A stretch of DNA of 64,000 nucleotides from Streptomyces sp. SID12501 (GCF_010550245.1 NZ_JAAGLU010000018.1:1-64000), one strand, 5' to 3'; counted from the first letter of the stretch, positions 49,739 through 58,664 are shown. The notes: a model not told the origin generated them from the letters alone. Numbers and translations: made by a program.

Positions 49739-52638
49739 ATGGATCCCGGACGCAAACGCAGAGCCGTACGGCGGTTCTGGACCGCAGCCGCCGCTGTGTT
49801 CGCTCTACCCCTGTCGATGCTCGCCGGCGGCACGACCACCGCGAATGCGGCGTCCGTGCAGTGCAGCGTCGACTACAAGACCAACGACTGGGGCTCCGGC
49901 TTCACCGCCGACCTCACCCTCACCAACCGCGGCAGCGCCGCGATCGAGGGCTGGACCCTGACCTACGGCTACACCGGAAACCAGAAGCTCGCGAACGGGT
50001 GGAACGGCACCTGGTCCCAGGCCGGTCAGGCCATCACCGTCAAGAACGCCTCGTACAACGGCACCATCGCCCCGGGCGGCGCCGTCTCCGCGGGCGCGCA
50101 GTTCAGCTACAGCGGCAGCAACGCCGCGCCGACCGGCTTCGCGGTCAACGGCACCAGCCGCCGATCACCGTGCTGACCAGCCCGGCTGCCGGCGCGGTCT
50201 ACTCGCGGGGTGACGCCGTACCGCTCGCGGCGACCACGGCCGCCGCGGACGGCGCGAACATCAGCAAGGTGGAGTTCTACGACGACACAACCCTGCTGGG
50301 CACGGACACGAGCGCGCCCTACACGCTCTCCGCCGACGGCTTGGCTGTGGGCAGTCATTCCCTGCTGGCGAAGGCGTACGACAGTCTGGGCGCGTCGGCG
50401 GAGTCCACTCCGGTCGGCATCACGGTCGGCGCGGGTCCCGCCGTGGTGGCCTCGACCGGTCAACTCGCTGTCCAGCAGGGCAAGTCGGCGGCGTACGACG
50501 TGAAGCTGTCGACCCAGCCGCCGGCCGACGTGACCGTGACGACCGCCCGGACCGGCGGCAACACGGGGCTGTCGGTGACCGGCGGCACGTCGCTCACCTT
50601 CACCCCGTCGAACTGGAACACCGCGCAGAAGGTGACCGTCACGGCGGACTCCTCCGGCACGGGCGCGGCGACCTTCGAGTCGACAGCCGCCGGACACGGC
50701 AAGGCGGCGGTGACGGTCACCCAGATCGCGGCGTCCAAGACGTACGACGCACGGTTCCTGGACCTCTACGGCAAGATCACCAACCCGGCCAACGGCTACT
50801 TCTCCCCCGAGGGCATCCCCTACCACTCGGTCGAGACACTGATCGTCGAGGCGCCGGACCAGGGCCACGAGACCACGTCGGAGGCGTACAGCTACCTCCT
50901 GTGGCTCCAGGCCATGTACGGGAAGATCACCGGCGACTGGACCAAGTTCAACGGCGCCTGGGACATCATGGAGAAGTACATGATCCCCACCCACGCCGAC
51001 CAGCCCACCAACTCCTTCTACAGCGCCTCCAAACCGGCGACCTACGGGCCCGAGGAGGACACGCCGAACCAGTATCCGACCGCGCTCGACCCGTCCGCGC
51101 CCGTCGGTTCGGACCCGCTCGCCGGTGAGCTGAAATCGGCCTACAGCACGGACGACGTCTACGGCATGCACTGGATCCAGGACGTCGACAACACCTACGG
51201 CTTCGGCAACACCCCGGGCGGCAAGTGCGAGGCCGGCCCGACGGAGACCGGACCGTCGTACATGAACACCTTCCAGCGCGGCCCGCAGGAGTCGGTGTGG
51301 GAGACGGTGCCACAGCCGACCTGCGACGCCTTCAAGTACGGCGGTAAGAACGGCTACCTGGACCTGTTCACCGGGGACAAGTCGTACGCCAAGCAGTGGA
51401 AGTACACCACCGCCCCGGACGCCGACGCACGCGCGGTGCAGGCCGCCTACTGGGCGGACGTCTGGGCGAAGCAGCAGGGCAAGGGCAGTGACGTCTCGAC
51501 GACCGTAGGCAAGGCCGCCAAGATGGGCGACTACCTGCGATACGCCATGTACGACAAGTACTTCAAGAAGATCGGCAACTGTGTGGGGCCCTCATCCTGC
51601 CCGGCCGGTACCGGCAAGGACGCCTCGCACTACCTGATGTCCTGGTACTACGCGTGGGGAGGCTCCACCGACACCGCTGGGGGTTGGGCCTGGCGGATCG
51701 GATCCAGCTTCGCCCACAGCGGCTACCAGAACCCGCTGGCCGCCTACGCGCTCAGCTCGTACGCCGATCTGAAGCCCAAGTCGGCGACAGGACAGGCGGA
51801 CTGGAGCAAGTCACTCCAGCGGCAGATGGAGTTCTACCGCTGGCTGCAGGCGGACGAGGGCGCGATCGCCGGCGGCTCCACCAACAGCTGGGCGGGCCGT
51901 TACGCGACGCCGCCGGCCGGGAAGTCGACGTTCTACGGCATGTACTACGACGAGCAGCCGGTCTACCACGACCCGCCGTCCAACCAGTGGTTCGGCTTCC
52001 AGGCATGGTCCATGGAGCGGGTCGCCGAGTACTACCAGCAGACGGGCAACGCTTCCGCGAAGGCGGTCCTCGACAAGTGGGTCAAGTGGGCACTGTCCAA
52101 GACCACGATCAACCCGGACGGCAGCTACCAGATTCCCTCCACGCTCAAGTGGTCGGGCCAGCCCGACACCTGGAACGCGTCAAGTCCCGGCGCCAACAAC
52201 GGACTTCACGTCACCGTCGCCGACTACACCAACGACGTCGGGGTGGCGGCGGCCTACGCAAAGACACTCGCGTACTACGGCGCCAGGTCCGGTGACGCGG
52301 CGTCGAAGTCGACGGCGAAGGCGCTGCTGGACGGCATGTGGAGCCACTACCAGGACAGCCTCGGTGTCGCTGTTCCCGAGACCCGCACCGACTACAGCCG
52401 GTTCAACGACAGCCTCTACGTGCCGAGTGGCTGGACCGGCAAGATGCCGAACGGCGAGACCATCGACTCGTCCTCGACGTTCTCCTCGATCAGGTCCTTC
52501 TACAAGAGCGACCTTGCCTGGTCGAAGATCGAGGCCTACCTCAAGGGCGGCGCCGCGCCCGTCTTCACCTACCACCGGTTCTGGGCCCAGTCGGACATAG
52601 CCCTGGCCATGGGCTCGTACGCGGAACTCCTCGAGTAA
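49739..52638 (+). pseudogene. CBM2-Ig-GH48 exocellulase, disrupted by a frameshift
   Basis: A secreted processive exocellulase split between two frames. Frame one (49739-50178) codes a signal peptide (to ANA-A near residue 36) and nearly all of CBM2. At about 50150 it goes out of frame (NGTS then RRSPC and stop). From about 50155 to 52638 another frame codes an Ig-like domain (ITVLTSPAAGAVYSRGDAVP), a second beta-sandwich (LTFTPSNWNTAQKVTVTADS), and a full GH48 domain. That domain includes the catalytic-acid region EAPDQGHETTSEAYSYLLWL and TYHRFWAQSDIALAMG near the end. The last CBM2 Cys is missing in both frames, so more than one base was lost. No start or signal exists for the second part. 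The enzyme is probably not made. Confidence 0.85.
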
Positions 52639-52662
52639 CCCCCGCCGGCGATCCGCGTACGC

Positions 52663-52730
52663 GACCCCGTCGCCTGGTGACGGGGTCACCCGGCCGGGCA
52701 GCCCCTACCCCTCACGGGGGCTGCCCGGCC
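52663..52730. terminator. Tandem terminator hairpins after GH48
   Basis: First stem GACCCCGTC/GACGGGGTC (52663-52687, seven-base loop). Second stem GGCCGGGCAGCCCC/GGGGCTGCCCGGCC (52692-52705 with 52717-52730). Both are perfect. The rest of 52639-53028 holds no gene apart from regulatory sites. Confidence 0.88.
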
Positions 52731-52922
52731 CTCTCACGCGATTCCGGCACGGACACGCCGCACCGTAGTCCCCGAAGCACGTCCTGGCCCCTCTTCCGAC
52801 CCGCTCAGGCCGCCCGCGGAACGGCACGGAATTCACCTACGCAAACGCAGTCCACCGGAACCCCGACCAACGGGTTCCGCACTCGACGACCGGCGATAAC
52901 ACCCATACCACCCTACGAGGAA

Positions 52923-52936
52923 CGGGAGCGCTCCCA
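52923..52936. promoter_or_regulatory. CelR-type box upstream of the celR-like gene
   Basis: CGGGAGCGCTCCCA, 13/14 match, 93 bases before the regulator's start codon. TAAGAT at 52999-53004 is a possible -10 downstream. Autoregulation is suggested. Confidence 0.8.
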
Positions 52937-53028
52937 ATTCGCGGGTGCACGGCACCCGCTCCGCTCCTGAAGTCGTGTGCTCGGTTGCCTCCGGCCGGTA
53001 AGATCGGTGATCTCTTGGGGAGGCGGTC

Positions 53029-54051
53029 ATGGGCAGACGACGCCCGGGCACACCGACGCTGGAGGAGGTGGCCGTCCATGCGCGGGTGGGACGGGGCACG
53101 GTCTCCCGCGTCATCAACAACGCGGCGGGCGTGAAGGAATCGACACGTCGGGCCGTCCAGCGTGCCATCGAGGAACTGGGTTACGTGCCCAATCTCGCAG
53201 CCCGTTCCCTGGCCGGGCGGCGGGCCGACGCCGTCGCCCTGGTCATGACGGAGCCGGACTGGCGGCAGTTCGCCGAGCCCTTCTTCTCCGAGATCGTCCG
53301 CTCGCTCGGAGACGCGCTGACGGACACCGGGATCCAGCTCCTGCTGACCCTGGTCCGCTCGGACACCGAGCGGCAGCGCTTCCTCGAGTACGCGCGCGGC
53401 GGCCGGGTCGACGGAGTGCTGCTGATGTCCGTGCACGCCGGTGATCCGCTGCCGGACATGCTCGCCGAAGCCCGGTTGCCGACAGTGCTCCTGGGCCGCC
53501 GCTCGGGCGAGGAATACGTCAGTTACGTCGACGCGGACAACATCGGCGGAGCCCGCAGCGCCGTCTCCCACCTGCTGCGACAGGGCCGCAGAAGGGTAGC
53601 GACGATCACCGGGCCGCTCGACCTGTACGCCGCCCAGTGCCGACTACGCGGCTACGAGGAGGCCTTGGCGATGGCGGGCCTGGAGGGCGAGCCGACACGT
53701 GTCGCCGAAAGCGACTTCACGGCGGAGAGCGGACGCCGGGCCATGGCCGAGCTGATCGAGCGGTATCCGGACATCGACGGCGTCCTCGCCGCGTCGGACA
53801 CCACAGCCGCGGGGGCCTTGGAGGCCCTGCGCGCGGCCGGCCGCCGGGTGCCCGAGGACGTCGCCGTGATCGGTTTCGACGACTTTTCACTGGCCCAGCG
53901 GACCGAACCACCGCTCACCACGGTGCGCCAGCCGATCGAGGAGATCGGGCGTGCCATGATCCGGCTGCTCCTGGAGGAGATGGAGGAGGGCGCCGTGGCC
54001 TGGCGTCACGTCATCCTCCGTACGGAGCTGGTGGTACGCGAGTCGACCTGA
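53029..54051 (+). CDS. celR: CelR-type LacI-family repressor (cellulase copy)
   Basis: A 340-residue LacI-family regulator close in plan to Thermobifida CelR. The HTH is LEEVAVHARVGRGTVSRVIN (Arg-Gly at the LacI 17/18 positions), with hinge VPNLAARSLAG. The effector domain has ADAVALVMTEPDWRQFAEPF, GRVDGVLLMSVHAGDPLPDM, and DVAVIGFDDFSLAQRTEPPL. ATG 53029 follows GGGGAGGCGG. It is flanked by GH48 and GH12 and by four TGGGAGCGCTCCCA-like boxes (two perfect), so it very likely represses the cellulase genes and itself until cellobiose accumulates. It is a paralogue of the regulator at 43931. Confidence 0.9.
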   Translation: MGRRRPGTPTLEEVAVHARVGRGTVSRVINNAAGVKESTRRAVQRAIEELGYVPNLAARSLAGRRADAVALVMTEPDWRQFAEPFFSEIVRSLGDALTDTGIQLLLTLVRSDTERQRFLEYARGGRVDGVLLMSVHAGDPLPDMLAEARLPTVLLGRRSGEEYVSYVDADNIGGARSAVSHLLRQGRRRVATITGPLDLYAAQCRLRGYEEALAMAGLEGEPTRVAESDFTAESGRRAMAELIERYPDIDGVLAASDTTAAGALEALRAAGRRVPEDVAVIGFDDFSLAQRTEPPLTTVRQPIEEIGRAMIRLLLEEMEEGAVAWRHVILRTELVVREST

Positions 54052-54072
54052 CCCTTCGTCGGGAACTCGTTC

Positions 54073-54086
54073 GGGGAGCGCTCCCG
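54073..54086. promoter_or_regulatory. CelR-type box just after celR
   Basis: GGGGAGCGCTCCCG keeps the GGGAGCGCTCCC core of the consensus; only the two end bases differ. It lies 22 bases past the celR stop and about 200 before GH12. Confidence 0.65.
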
Positions 54087-54164
54087 GAGGCGGCATGCTG
54101 TTTCTCGGTGCCCCTGTCTGACCTGCGGCGCCGAAATCGGTTGGACAGGTTCATGCCGACAGTC

Positions 54165-54193
54165 TTGTCAGGGACCTGAACGATCCCTACAGT
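54165..54193 (+). promoter_or_regulatory. Candidate GH12 promoter
   Basis: TTGTCA (54165-54170), 17-base spacer, TACAGT (54188-54193). Transcription would start near 54200, so the perfect box at 54212 is a classic roadblock position. Confidence 0.65.
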
Positions 54194-54211
54194 CCCAGCC
54201 GAAGCCCGGAT

Positions 54212-54225
54212 TGGGAGCGCTCCCA
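54212..54225. promoter_or_regulatory. CelR-type box, perfect, upstream of GH12
   Basis: TGGGAGCGCTCCCA, 14/14, 56 bases before the GH12 start codon and just downstream of a good promoter. Confidence 0.9.
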
Positions 54226-54280
54226 TTAACAGAGTTGTCGGAGCCCTTCCGTACCCCCCATCCCTCGGAAGAGGATCCGC

Positions 54281-55429
54281 ATGCGTCCTTCCCCGCACCA
54301 TGCCCGCAGCGCGCGTGGCCTGTTCGGCGCGCTGCTCACCTCCCTCGTCTCACTCGCCGCGCTTTTGACCACAGCGTCAGTGGCGCAGGCCGACACCACG
54401 ATCTGCCAGGCCTTCGGCACAACGACCATCCAGGGCCGCTACGTGGTTCAGAACAACCGCTGGGGTACGAGCGCCACCCAGTGCATCGCCGTCACCGACT
54501 CGGGGTTCAGGGTCACCCAGGCTGACGGATCCGTCCCCACGAACGGCGCTCCCAAGTCCTACCCGTCCGTCTACAACGGCTGCCACTACACCAACTGCTC
54601 GCCCGGAACCAACCTTCCCGCTCAGCTCAGCACCATCTCCACCGCGCCTTCGAGCATCTCGTACAGCTATGTGAGCAACGCGGTCTACGACGCCGCGTAC
54701 GACATCTGGCTCGACCCCACGCCCCGTACCGACGGCGTCAGCCGGACCGAGATCATGATCTGGTTCAACAAGGTCGGATCCGTGCAGCCCATTGGCTCCC
54801 CGATCGGCAACGCCACCGTCGGCGGGCGTGAGTGGCAGGTGTGGTCCGGCAGCAACGGCTCGAACGACGTGCTGTCGTTCGTCGCGCCGTCGGCGATCAG
54901 CAGCTGGAACTTCGACGTCATGGACTTCGCCCGGCAGGCCGTCTCGCGAGGACTCGCGCAGAACAACTGGTACCTGACAAGTGTTCAGGCAGGGTTCGAG
55001 CCCTGGCAGAACGGCGCGGGTCTCGCCGTGACCTCGTTCTCCTCCACCGTCAACAAGGGTTCCTCCACCGACCCGGGCACCCCCAGCGACCCGGGCACTC
55101 CCGGAGGAACCACTGCCTGCAAGGTGGCGTACGGGGCGAACGTCTGGCAGGGCGGCTTCACCGCCGATGTCACCATCACCAACACCGGCTCCTCCCCCGT
55201 CAGCGGCTGGAAGCTCGCGTTCACCCTCCCCTCCGGGCAGCAGATCACCAACGCCTGGAACGCCGGCCTGTCCGGGTCGTCAGGAGCGGTCACAGCGAGC
55301 AACGTGTCCCACAACGGCGAGGTAGCGGCCGGCGGCCAGGCGACCTTCGGGTTCCAGGGCTCGTCCAGCGGCACGTTCGCCAAGCCGACCGCTTTCAGCC
55401 TCAACGGCACTGCCTGCACCGCCGTGTGA
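54281..55429 (+). CDS. celB: GH12-CBM2 endoglucanase, secreted
   Basis: A 382-residue secreted endo-beta-1,4-glucanase like Streptomyces CelB. The signal peptide is residues 1-37 (VAQA-D). GH12 covers about 38-260 with IQGRYVVQNNRWGTSATQCI, YDIWLDPTPR, the nucleophile Glu in SRTEIMIWFNK and the acid/base Glu in QAGFEPWQNG. A Ser/Pro/Gly/Thr linker (DPGTPSDPGTPGG) leads to a C-terminal CBM2 (TACKVAY to NGTACTAV). All catalytic and disulfide residues are present. ATG 54281 has GGAAGAGGATCC upstream. It is under a perfect CelR box. The symbol is by family likeness. Confidence 0.92.
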   Translation: MRPSPHHARSARGLFGALLTSLVSLAALLTTASVAQADTTICQAFGTTTIQGRYVVQNNRWGTSATQCIAVTDSGFRVTQADGSVPTNGAPKSYPSVYNGCHYTNCSPGTNLPAQLSTISTAPSSISYSYVSNAVYDAAYDIWLDPTPRTDGVSRTEIMIWFNKVGSVQPIGSPIGNATVGGREWQVWSGSNGSNDVLSFVAPSAISSWNFDVMDFARQAVSRGLAQNNWYLTSVQAGFEPWQNGAGLAVTSFSSTVNKGSSTDPGTPSDPGTPGGTTACKVAYGANVWQGGFTADVTITNTGSSPVSGWKLAFTLPSGQQITNAWNAGLSGSSGAVTASNVSHNGEVAAGGQATFGFQGSSSGTFAKPTAFSLNGTACTAV

Positions 55430-55443
55430 CATACGTTCACCTT

Positions 55444-55486
55444 CCGGGGCCCGCCTGATTCCTCCGCCCGGACCGGCGGGCCCCGG
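55444..55486. terminator. Terminator after GH12
   Basis: CCGGGGCCCGCC (55444-55455) pairs perfectly with GGCGGGCCCCGG (55475-55486); 19-base loop; begins 14 bases after the GH12 stop. Confidence 0.75.
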
Positions 55487-55521
55487 CGGCCGCACAACTT
55501 GCTCCCGGCTCCACAGAGTTC

Positions 55522-55613
55522 AGCCCCTCCGAACCAGCCGACGCCCCGACGCCGTGCTCGGGTCGGCCTTCACGGCCGCGCCGTCCCCGGTCGACGGCTG
55601 GTTCGGAGGGGCT
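55522..55613. terminator. Long inverted repeat between GH12 and the expansin gene
   Basis: AGCCCCTCCGAACCAGCCG at 55522-55540 is exactly complementary to 55595-55613 (19 bp), enclosing 54 GC-rich bases. It lies 18 bases after the stop of the convergent expansin gene and is probably its terminator. Confidence 0.7.
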
Positions 55614-55630
55614 CACTGCCGGCGGCGGGG

Positions 55631-56611
55631 TCAGTGCCGTGCGAACTGGACCCCTGTCGACTGCACGACATCCGGGCGCACAGCGATCCCGTTGACGGTC
55701 AGCCGTTCGCCGTAGATGTCGGTGATCCTGATCGCGCCGCCGCACCCGCTGCCGTCGGGGGAAAGAAAGTAGTTGTAGTCGGTGCGGGTCAGTCGTCGCC
55801 AGCCGCCGCTGGTGCGGACCTCGAGCCGAGCAAGCGGGTTGCGGTGGCCGATCGCCTGGATGCCGCACCAGTAGGGACTGGATCCGTTCTTGTAGCGGAT
55901 CGAGATGGTGCCCACCGTGTCGGAGCTCAACAGGCTCCAGGTGATCGCGACCCGGCCTGTCGAGACGGGGACCAGCTTGGCGAAGGCCTGCTCACTCAGG
56001 TCGAGTTGCCCAGGCACACAGGGCAATGGGCATTCGTTGGTGATCTTGACCGTGACGGAGGCGCCGTTCGCCGTGTGGACGAGCACATATGCCCCACAGG
56101 CAGCGGACGTCTCGTAGTCGGTGGTGTTCATCGCGGCGATCATCATGTCGTCGCTCGGCCCGTACGAGCAGGCACCGTCGCCCACCCCGGCCTTGTAGAC
56201 AGTGGCGACTCCCTGGTAGGTGCTGTCGGGTCGAATCCGTCCGGCCAGGGATGACGTGGCAACAGCTGTCCGCGGGGAGGCCGACGTCGGTGACGCCGAC
56301 GGCCTCGCGGAGGCCTTCGGGGCCGCAGCGCTCGCCGATGCGGACGCAGCGTCGGCCGACGGGGTCGCGGAGGCGGCCGACGGGGAGGCTGTGGCGGGCT
56401 TCTTCTCCGGCGACGCCGACGTGGGAGTCTCCTCGGAGTTGGCAACGGCCGTGGCCGGGGCCGGACCGGCATCGTCCTTGCCGTCGGGTGGCATCGTCAT
56501 GACCAGGCAGACGAGAAGACCTGTGACGGCCAGCCCCGCCGTGGTGCCCACCATCAGCCCGCGTCGGCGCCTGCGCTGCCGTGCGGCCCGGCGTGTTTCT
56601 TGCATGTCCAT
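55631..56611 (-). CDS. Bacterial expansin (EXLX-like), membrane-anchored or secreted
   Basis: A 326-residue expansin-like protein, thought to loosen cellulose without hydrolysis. A basic N terminus and one hydrophobic segment (residues 19-41) precede a Ser/Ala/Pro linker to about 120. Domain 1 is the double-psi barrel: YQGVATVYKAGVGDGACSYG, MIAAMNTTDYETSAACGAYV, KITNECPLPCVPGQLDLSEQ, with the conserved Asp in LDLS. Domain 2 is a CBM63-like beta-sandwich (ISIRYKNGSSPYWCGIQAIG, WRRLTRTDYNYF, CGGAIRITDIYG) with aromatic residues for cellulose. The start is ATG 56611 or ATG 56605. It faces the GH12 gene inside the cellulase island, though no CelR box lies upstream. Confidence 0.85.
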   Translation of the reverse strand: MDMQETRRAARQRRRRRGLMVGTTAGLAVTGLLVCLVMTMPPDGKDDAGPAPATAVANSEETPTSASPEKKPATASPSAASATPSADAASASASAAAPKASARPSASPTSASPRTAVATSSLAGRIRPDSTYQGVATVYKAGVGDGACSYGPSDDMMIAAMNTTDYETSAACGAYVLVHTANGASVTVKITNECPLPCVPGQLDLSEQAFAKLVPVSTGRVAITWSLLSSDTVGTISIRYKNGSSPYWCGIQAIGHRNPLARLEVRTSGGWRRLTRTDYNYFLSPDGSGCGGAIRITDIYGERLTVNGIAVRPDVVQSTGVQFARH

Positions 56612-57041
56612 CCGTTCGGAAGAGCGTGTTGCTGTTGCACTCCTCAGTGGCCACAGGCGGCGAAAAGGTTGCCGCCGACTTTTCGGTCGGGTCGGGCGCC
56701 TGGAACGAGGGGCCGGGCGGAAGATCTGGGCGCGGCCTCCGTGACGTCGCCCTCCTCGCCCAACAGCGCGTGGCAGGCGGGTTCGAGGCGAGTGGTGGGG
56801 TTCTCAGCCCACGGGACCCCGGCCACGTGGTCCCCGTACTCCCACCCCAGGGCCCTCGGGCGGGAGCTCGGCTCGCTCCGGCAGCAAGTCGCGCTGCCGA
56901 GGTGTCCCGCGTGCCGGACCTGCGGGCGAACGGGCCGGGCAGCGGCGCCGATCCGACCGTCACCGGCCATCAGCCGGGCAGCCTCGACCGTGCGGAGGGA
57001 GACGCGCGGTGCGCCGATACGCCAACGGTCGCAGGAGCGCT
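56612..57041. other. Intergenic region, no gene supported
   Basis: 430 bases between the expansin and nuclease-like genes. Open frames on both strands have no domain or ribosome binding site that I can support, and no CelR-type box is present. Confidence 0.4.
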
Positions 57042-57878
57042 CTACGTCGGGTCGAGATCGGTGAGCAGCAGATGGTGGTCCGAGTTCGAGGTGGGTTGCA
57101 CCCGGTGCCGGAGCGGAGTGACACCTCGCAGGAAGACGTAGTCGAACTTGCTGTTCCAGTCGGTGGTCGGCTCACACGCGCCGCCGGAGGAGGGACGGCA
57201 CTGGGCATCCGTGTCCGCGGCCATCGCCCACATCGGGGTGAGTTCGGGAGCGTCCGGCACCGCGTTGAAGTCGCCGAGAACGATCGCGCGCTCGTACCGG
57301 GTGACAGCTGCGGCGAGTACCCGGGTCTGCCCTGCTCGGAATGCTTCCTGACGTCGCTGGGCGAGGTGTGTGTTGAAGACCCGGACGGGCCGGCCGCCGA
57401 CCTCGGTGGTGACTGCCATGTACCCACGGTCTTCGGATCCGCCGTCGGGGTATTCCACGTTGACGCGGTCTGTCATCGGTGCAGCGGAGAGGATCGCCTG
57501 ACCGAAGCCTCCCGGGCTCCACGGCACTCCCCCGCAGCGGCCCCAACTCTGAAGAACCGAACCATACTTGACGTGGTAAACCAGCCCGTATCGGCGCTCC
57601 AGGTAGTCCCGGATCCCCTCGACGTCACGCACACACGCTTCCTGCAGACCGATCACCTGGGGCGCATACCTGGCGATCTCCCCTGCCCGGTCGGCGTTGC
57701 TTTCGTCGCAGGGGTTGCAGATGTTCCACGTCATGACCCGGTTCGGAACGACATCCCGCACGGCATCGACAGGCAGTGACCTCGCGAAGAGGGTGTCGCT
57801 CGGCGCACTGGGACCGACGAGCAGCATGCAGGCCAGGGTCAATGCGCCCGCGAGCAACTGCGTACCCCTGCCGAGCAT
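57042..57878 (-). CDS. Secreted endonuclease/exonuclease/phosphatase-family protein
   Basis: A 278-residue exported EEP-fold protein (DNase I/sphingomyelinase superfamily). The signal peptide is residues 1-27 (ALTLACMLLVGPSAPS). Motifs: RVMTWNICNPCDES, the metal Glu in VIGLQEACVRD, VFNTHLAQ, VLGDFNAVPDAPEL with Asp/Asn, and the last His in SNSDHHLLLTDL. All active-site residues are present. It could be an extracellular nuclease, phosphatase or phospholipase-type hydrolase. ATG 57878 has GAGGAGGCGACG upstream. Confidence 0.85.
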   Translation of the reverse strand: MLGRGTQLLAGALTLACMLLVGPSAPSDTLFARSLPVDAVRDVVPNRVMTWNICNPCDESNADRAGEIARYAPQVIGLQEACVRDVEGIRDYLERRYGLVYHVKYGSVLQSWGRCGGVPWSPGGFGQAILSAAPMTDRVNVEYPDGGSEDRGYMAVTTEVGGRPVRVFNTHLAQRRQEAFRAGQTRVLAAAVTRYERAIVLGDFNAVPDAPELTPMWAMAADTDAQCRPSSGGACEPTTDWNSKFDYVFLRGVTPLRHRVQPTSNSDHHLLLTDLDPT

Positions 57879-57902
57879 CGTCGCCTCCTCAATGCGCTGC
57901 AC

Positions 57903-58157
57903 CCGTCATCTGACGTCTCCCCGCACGAGGTTAGAGGACGGAGCTGTCAGCATCACACGGCCGCAGGTCGTATCCGGTTCATCGCCGCCGAGCGCACCGA
58001 CACCACGGTCGAAGTCCTGCCCTACACCACAAGGCCGCGGTGCGGCTGGGTGGGCGAGTGAGCCGAAGTCGTGGACGGAGTTCGTTTTGCCCCGGGTTCG
58101 CCTGCACCGGAGTGGGCACTTGGCTGTGAACCGAGTCAGGACTCCTGGAGGTGTGAC
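57903..58157. other. Intergenic region with a possible beta-strand-protein remnant
   Basis: A plus-strand stretch at about 57970-58062 reads RIRFIAAERTDTTVEVLP, then a stop at about 58062. It faintly resembles the N terminus of DUF4097-type proteins (R.DT.VEV.P). Nothing else supports a gene. The match is too short to call. Confidence 0.2.
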
Positions 58158-58664
58158 GTGGCGGTACGACATCGTCTGATCAAGGTGAGTCCGCAGACCG
58201 TGTGGGCCGTCCTCGCCGACGGCAGCCGGTATGCGGAGTGGGTGGTGGGAACGTCGGAGTCCAAGCCTGTGCGGGGGCAGTGGCCGCAGGTGGACTCGGC
58301 GATCTGCTACGAAGTCCGGGTAGGCCCGCTGCGGCTGACCAACGAGACAGCTGTCCGGCATTGCGAGGAGGGCTCCGAGCTGGAATTGGAGGCGCAGGCA
58401 GGCATCCTGGGAACGGCGCGGATCGCCATCGAGCTCCGCCCCTGGGGAAAGCACTGCCTGGTCATCGCGGACGAGCACCCGCTGCAGGGAGCGGGCGGAC
58501 TGCTCCACAACTTCGGAGTGGATGCACTGATCCAACTACGCCACCGCGCGATGCTGGCCCGGCTCGCCCGGGTCTGCGAGGCGCAGGAACGGGCCGAACA
58601 GTTGGAAAGCCTCCGGGGACGCAACAGGCCTGCGGCTCTCGGCGTCCACGGTGGTCGCGCCTGA
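58158..58664 (+). CDS. SRPBCC-family protein
   Basis: A 168-residue protein with the polyketide-cyclase/SRPBCC layout: HRLIKVSPQTVWAVLADGSR with the usual helix after strand one, YAEWVVGTSE, ICYEVRVGPLRLTNETAV, and a C-terminal helix (GVDALIQLRHRAMLARLARV). These proteins bind hydrophobic ligands; the function is unknown. GTG 58158 has CTGGAGG seven bases upstream. In Streptomyces a similar gene often precedes a phytoene-desaturase-like FAD protein; here only a stub of such a protein overlaps its end. Confidence 0.8.
   Translation: MAVRHRLIKVSPQTVWAVLADGSRYAEWVVGTSESKPVRGQWPQVDSAICYEVRVGPLRLTNETAVRHCEEGSELELEAQAGILGTARIAIELRPWGKHCLVIADEHPLQGAGGLLHNFGVDALIQLRHRAMLARLARVCEAQERAEQLESLRGRNRPAALGVHGGRA

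Noticed and set aside
50140..50170. Programmed ribosomal frameshift to join CBM2 and GH48
   Set aside because: No slippery heptamer or downstream stem is evident, and the missing Cys codon shows that coding sequence was lost.
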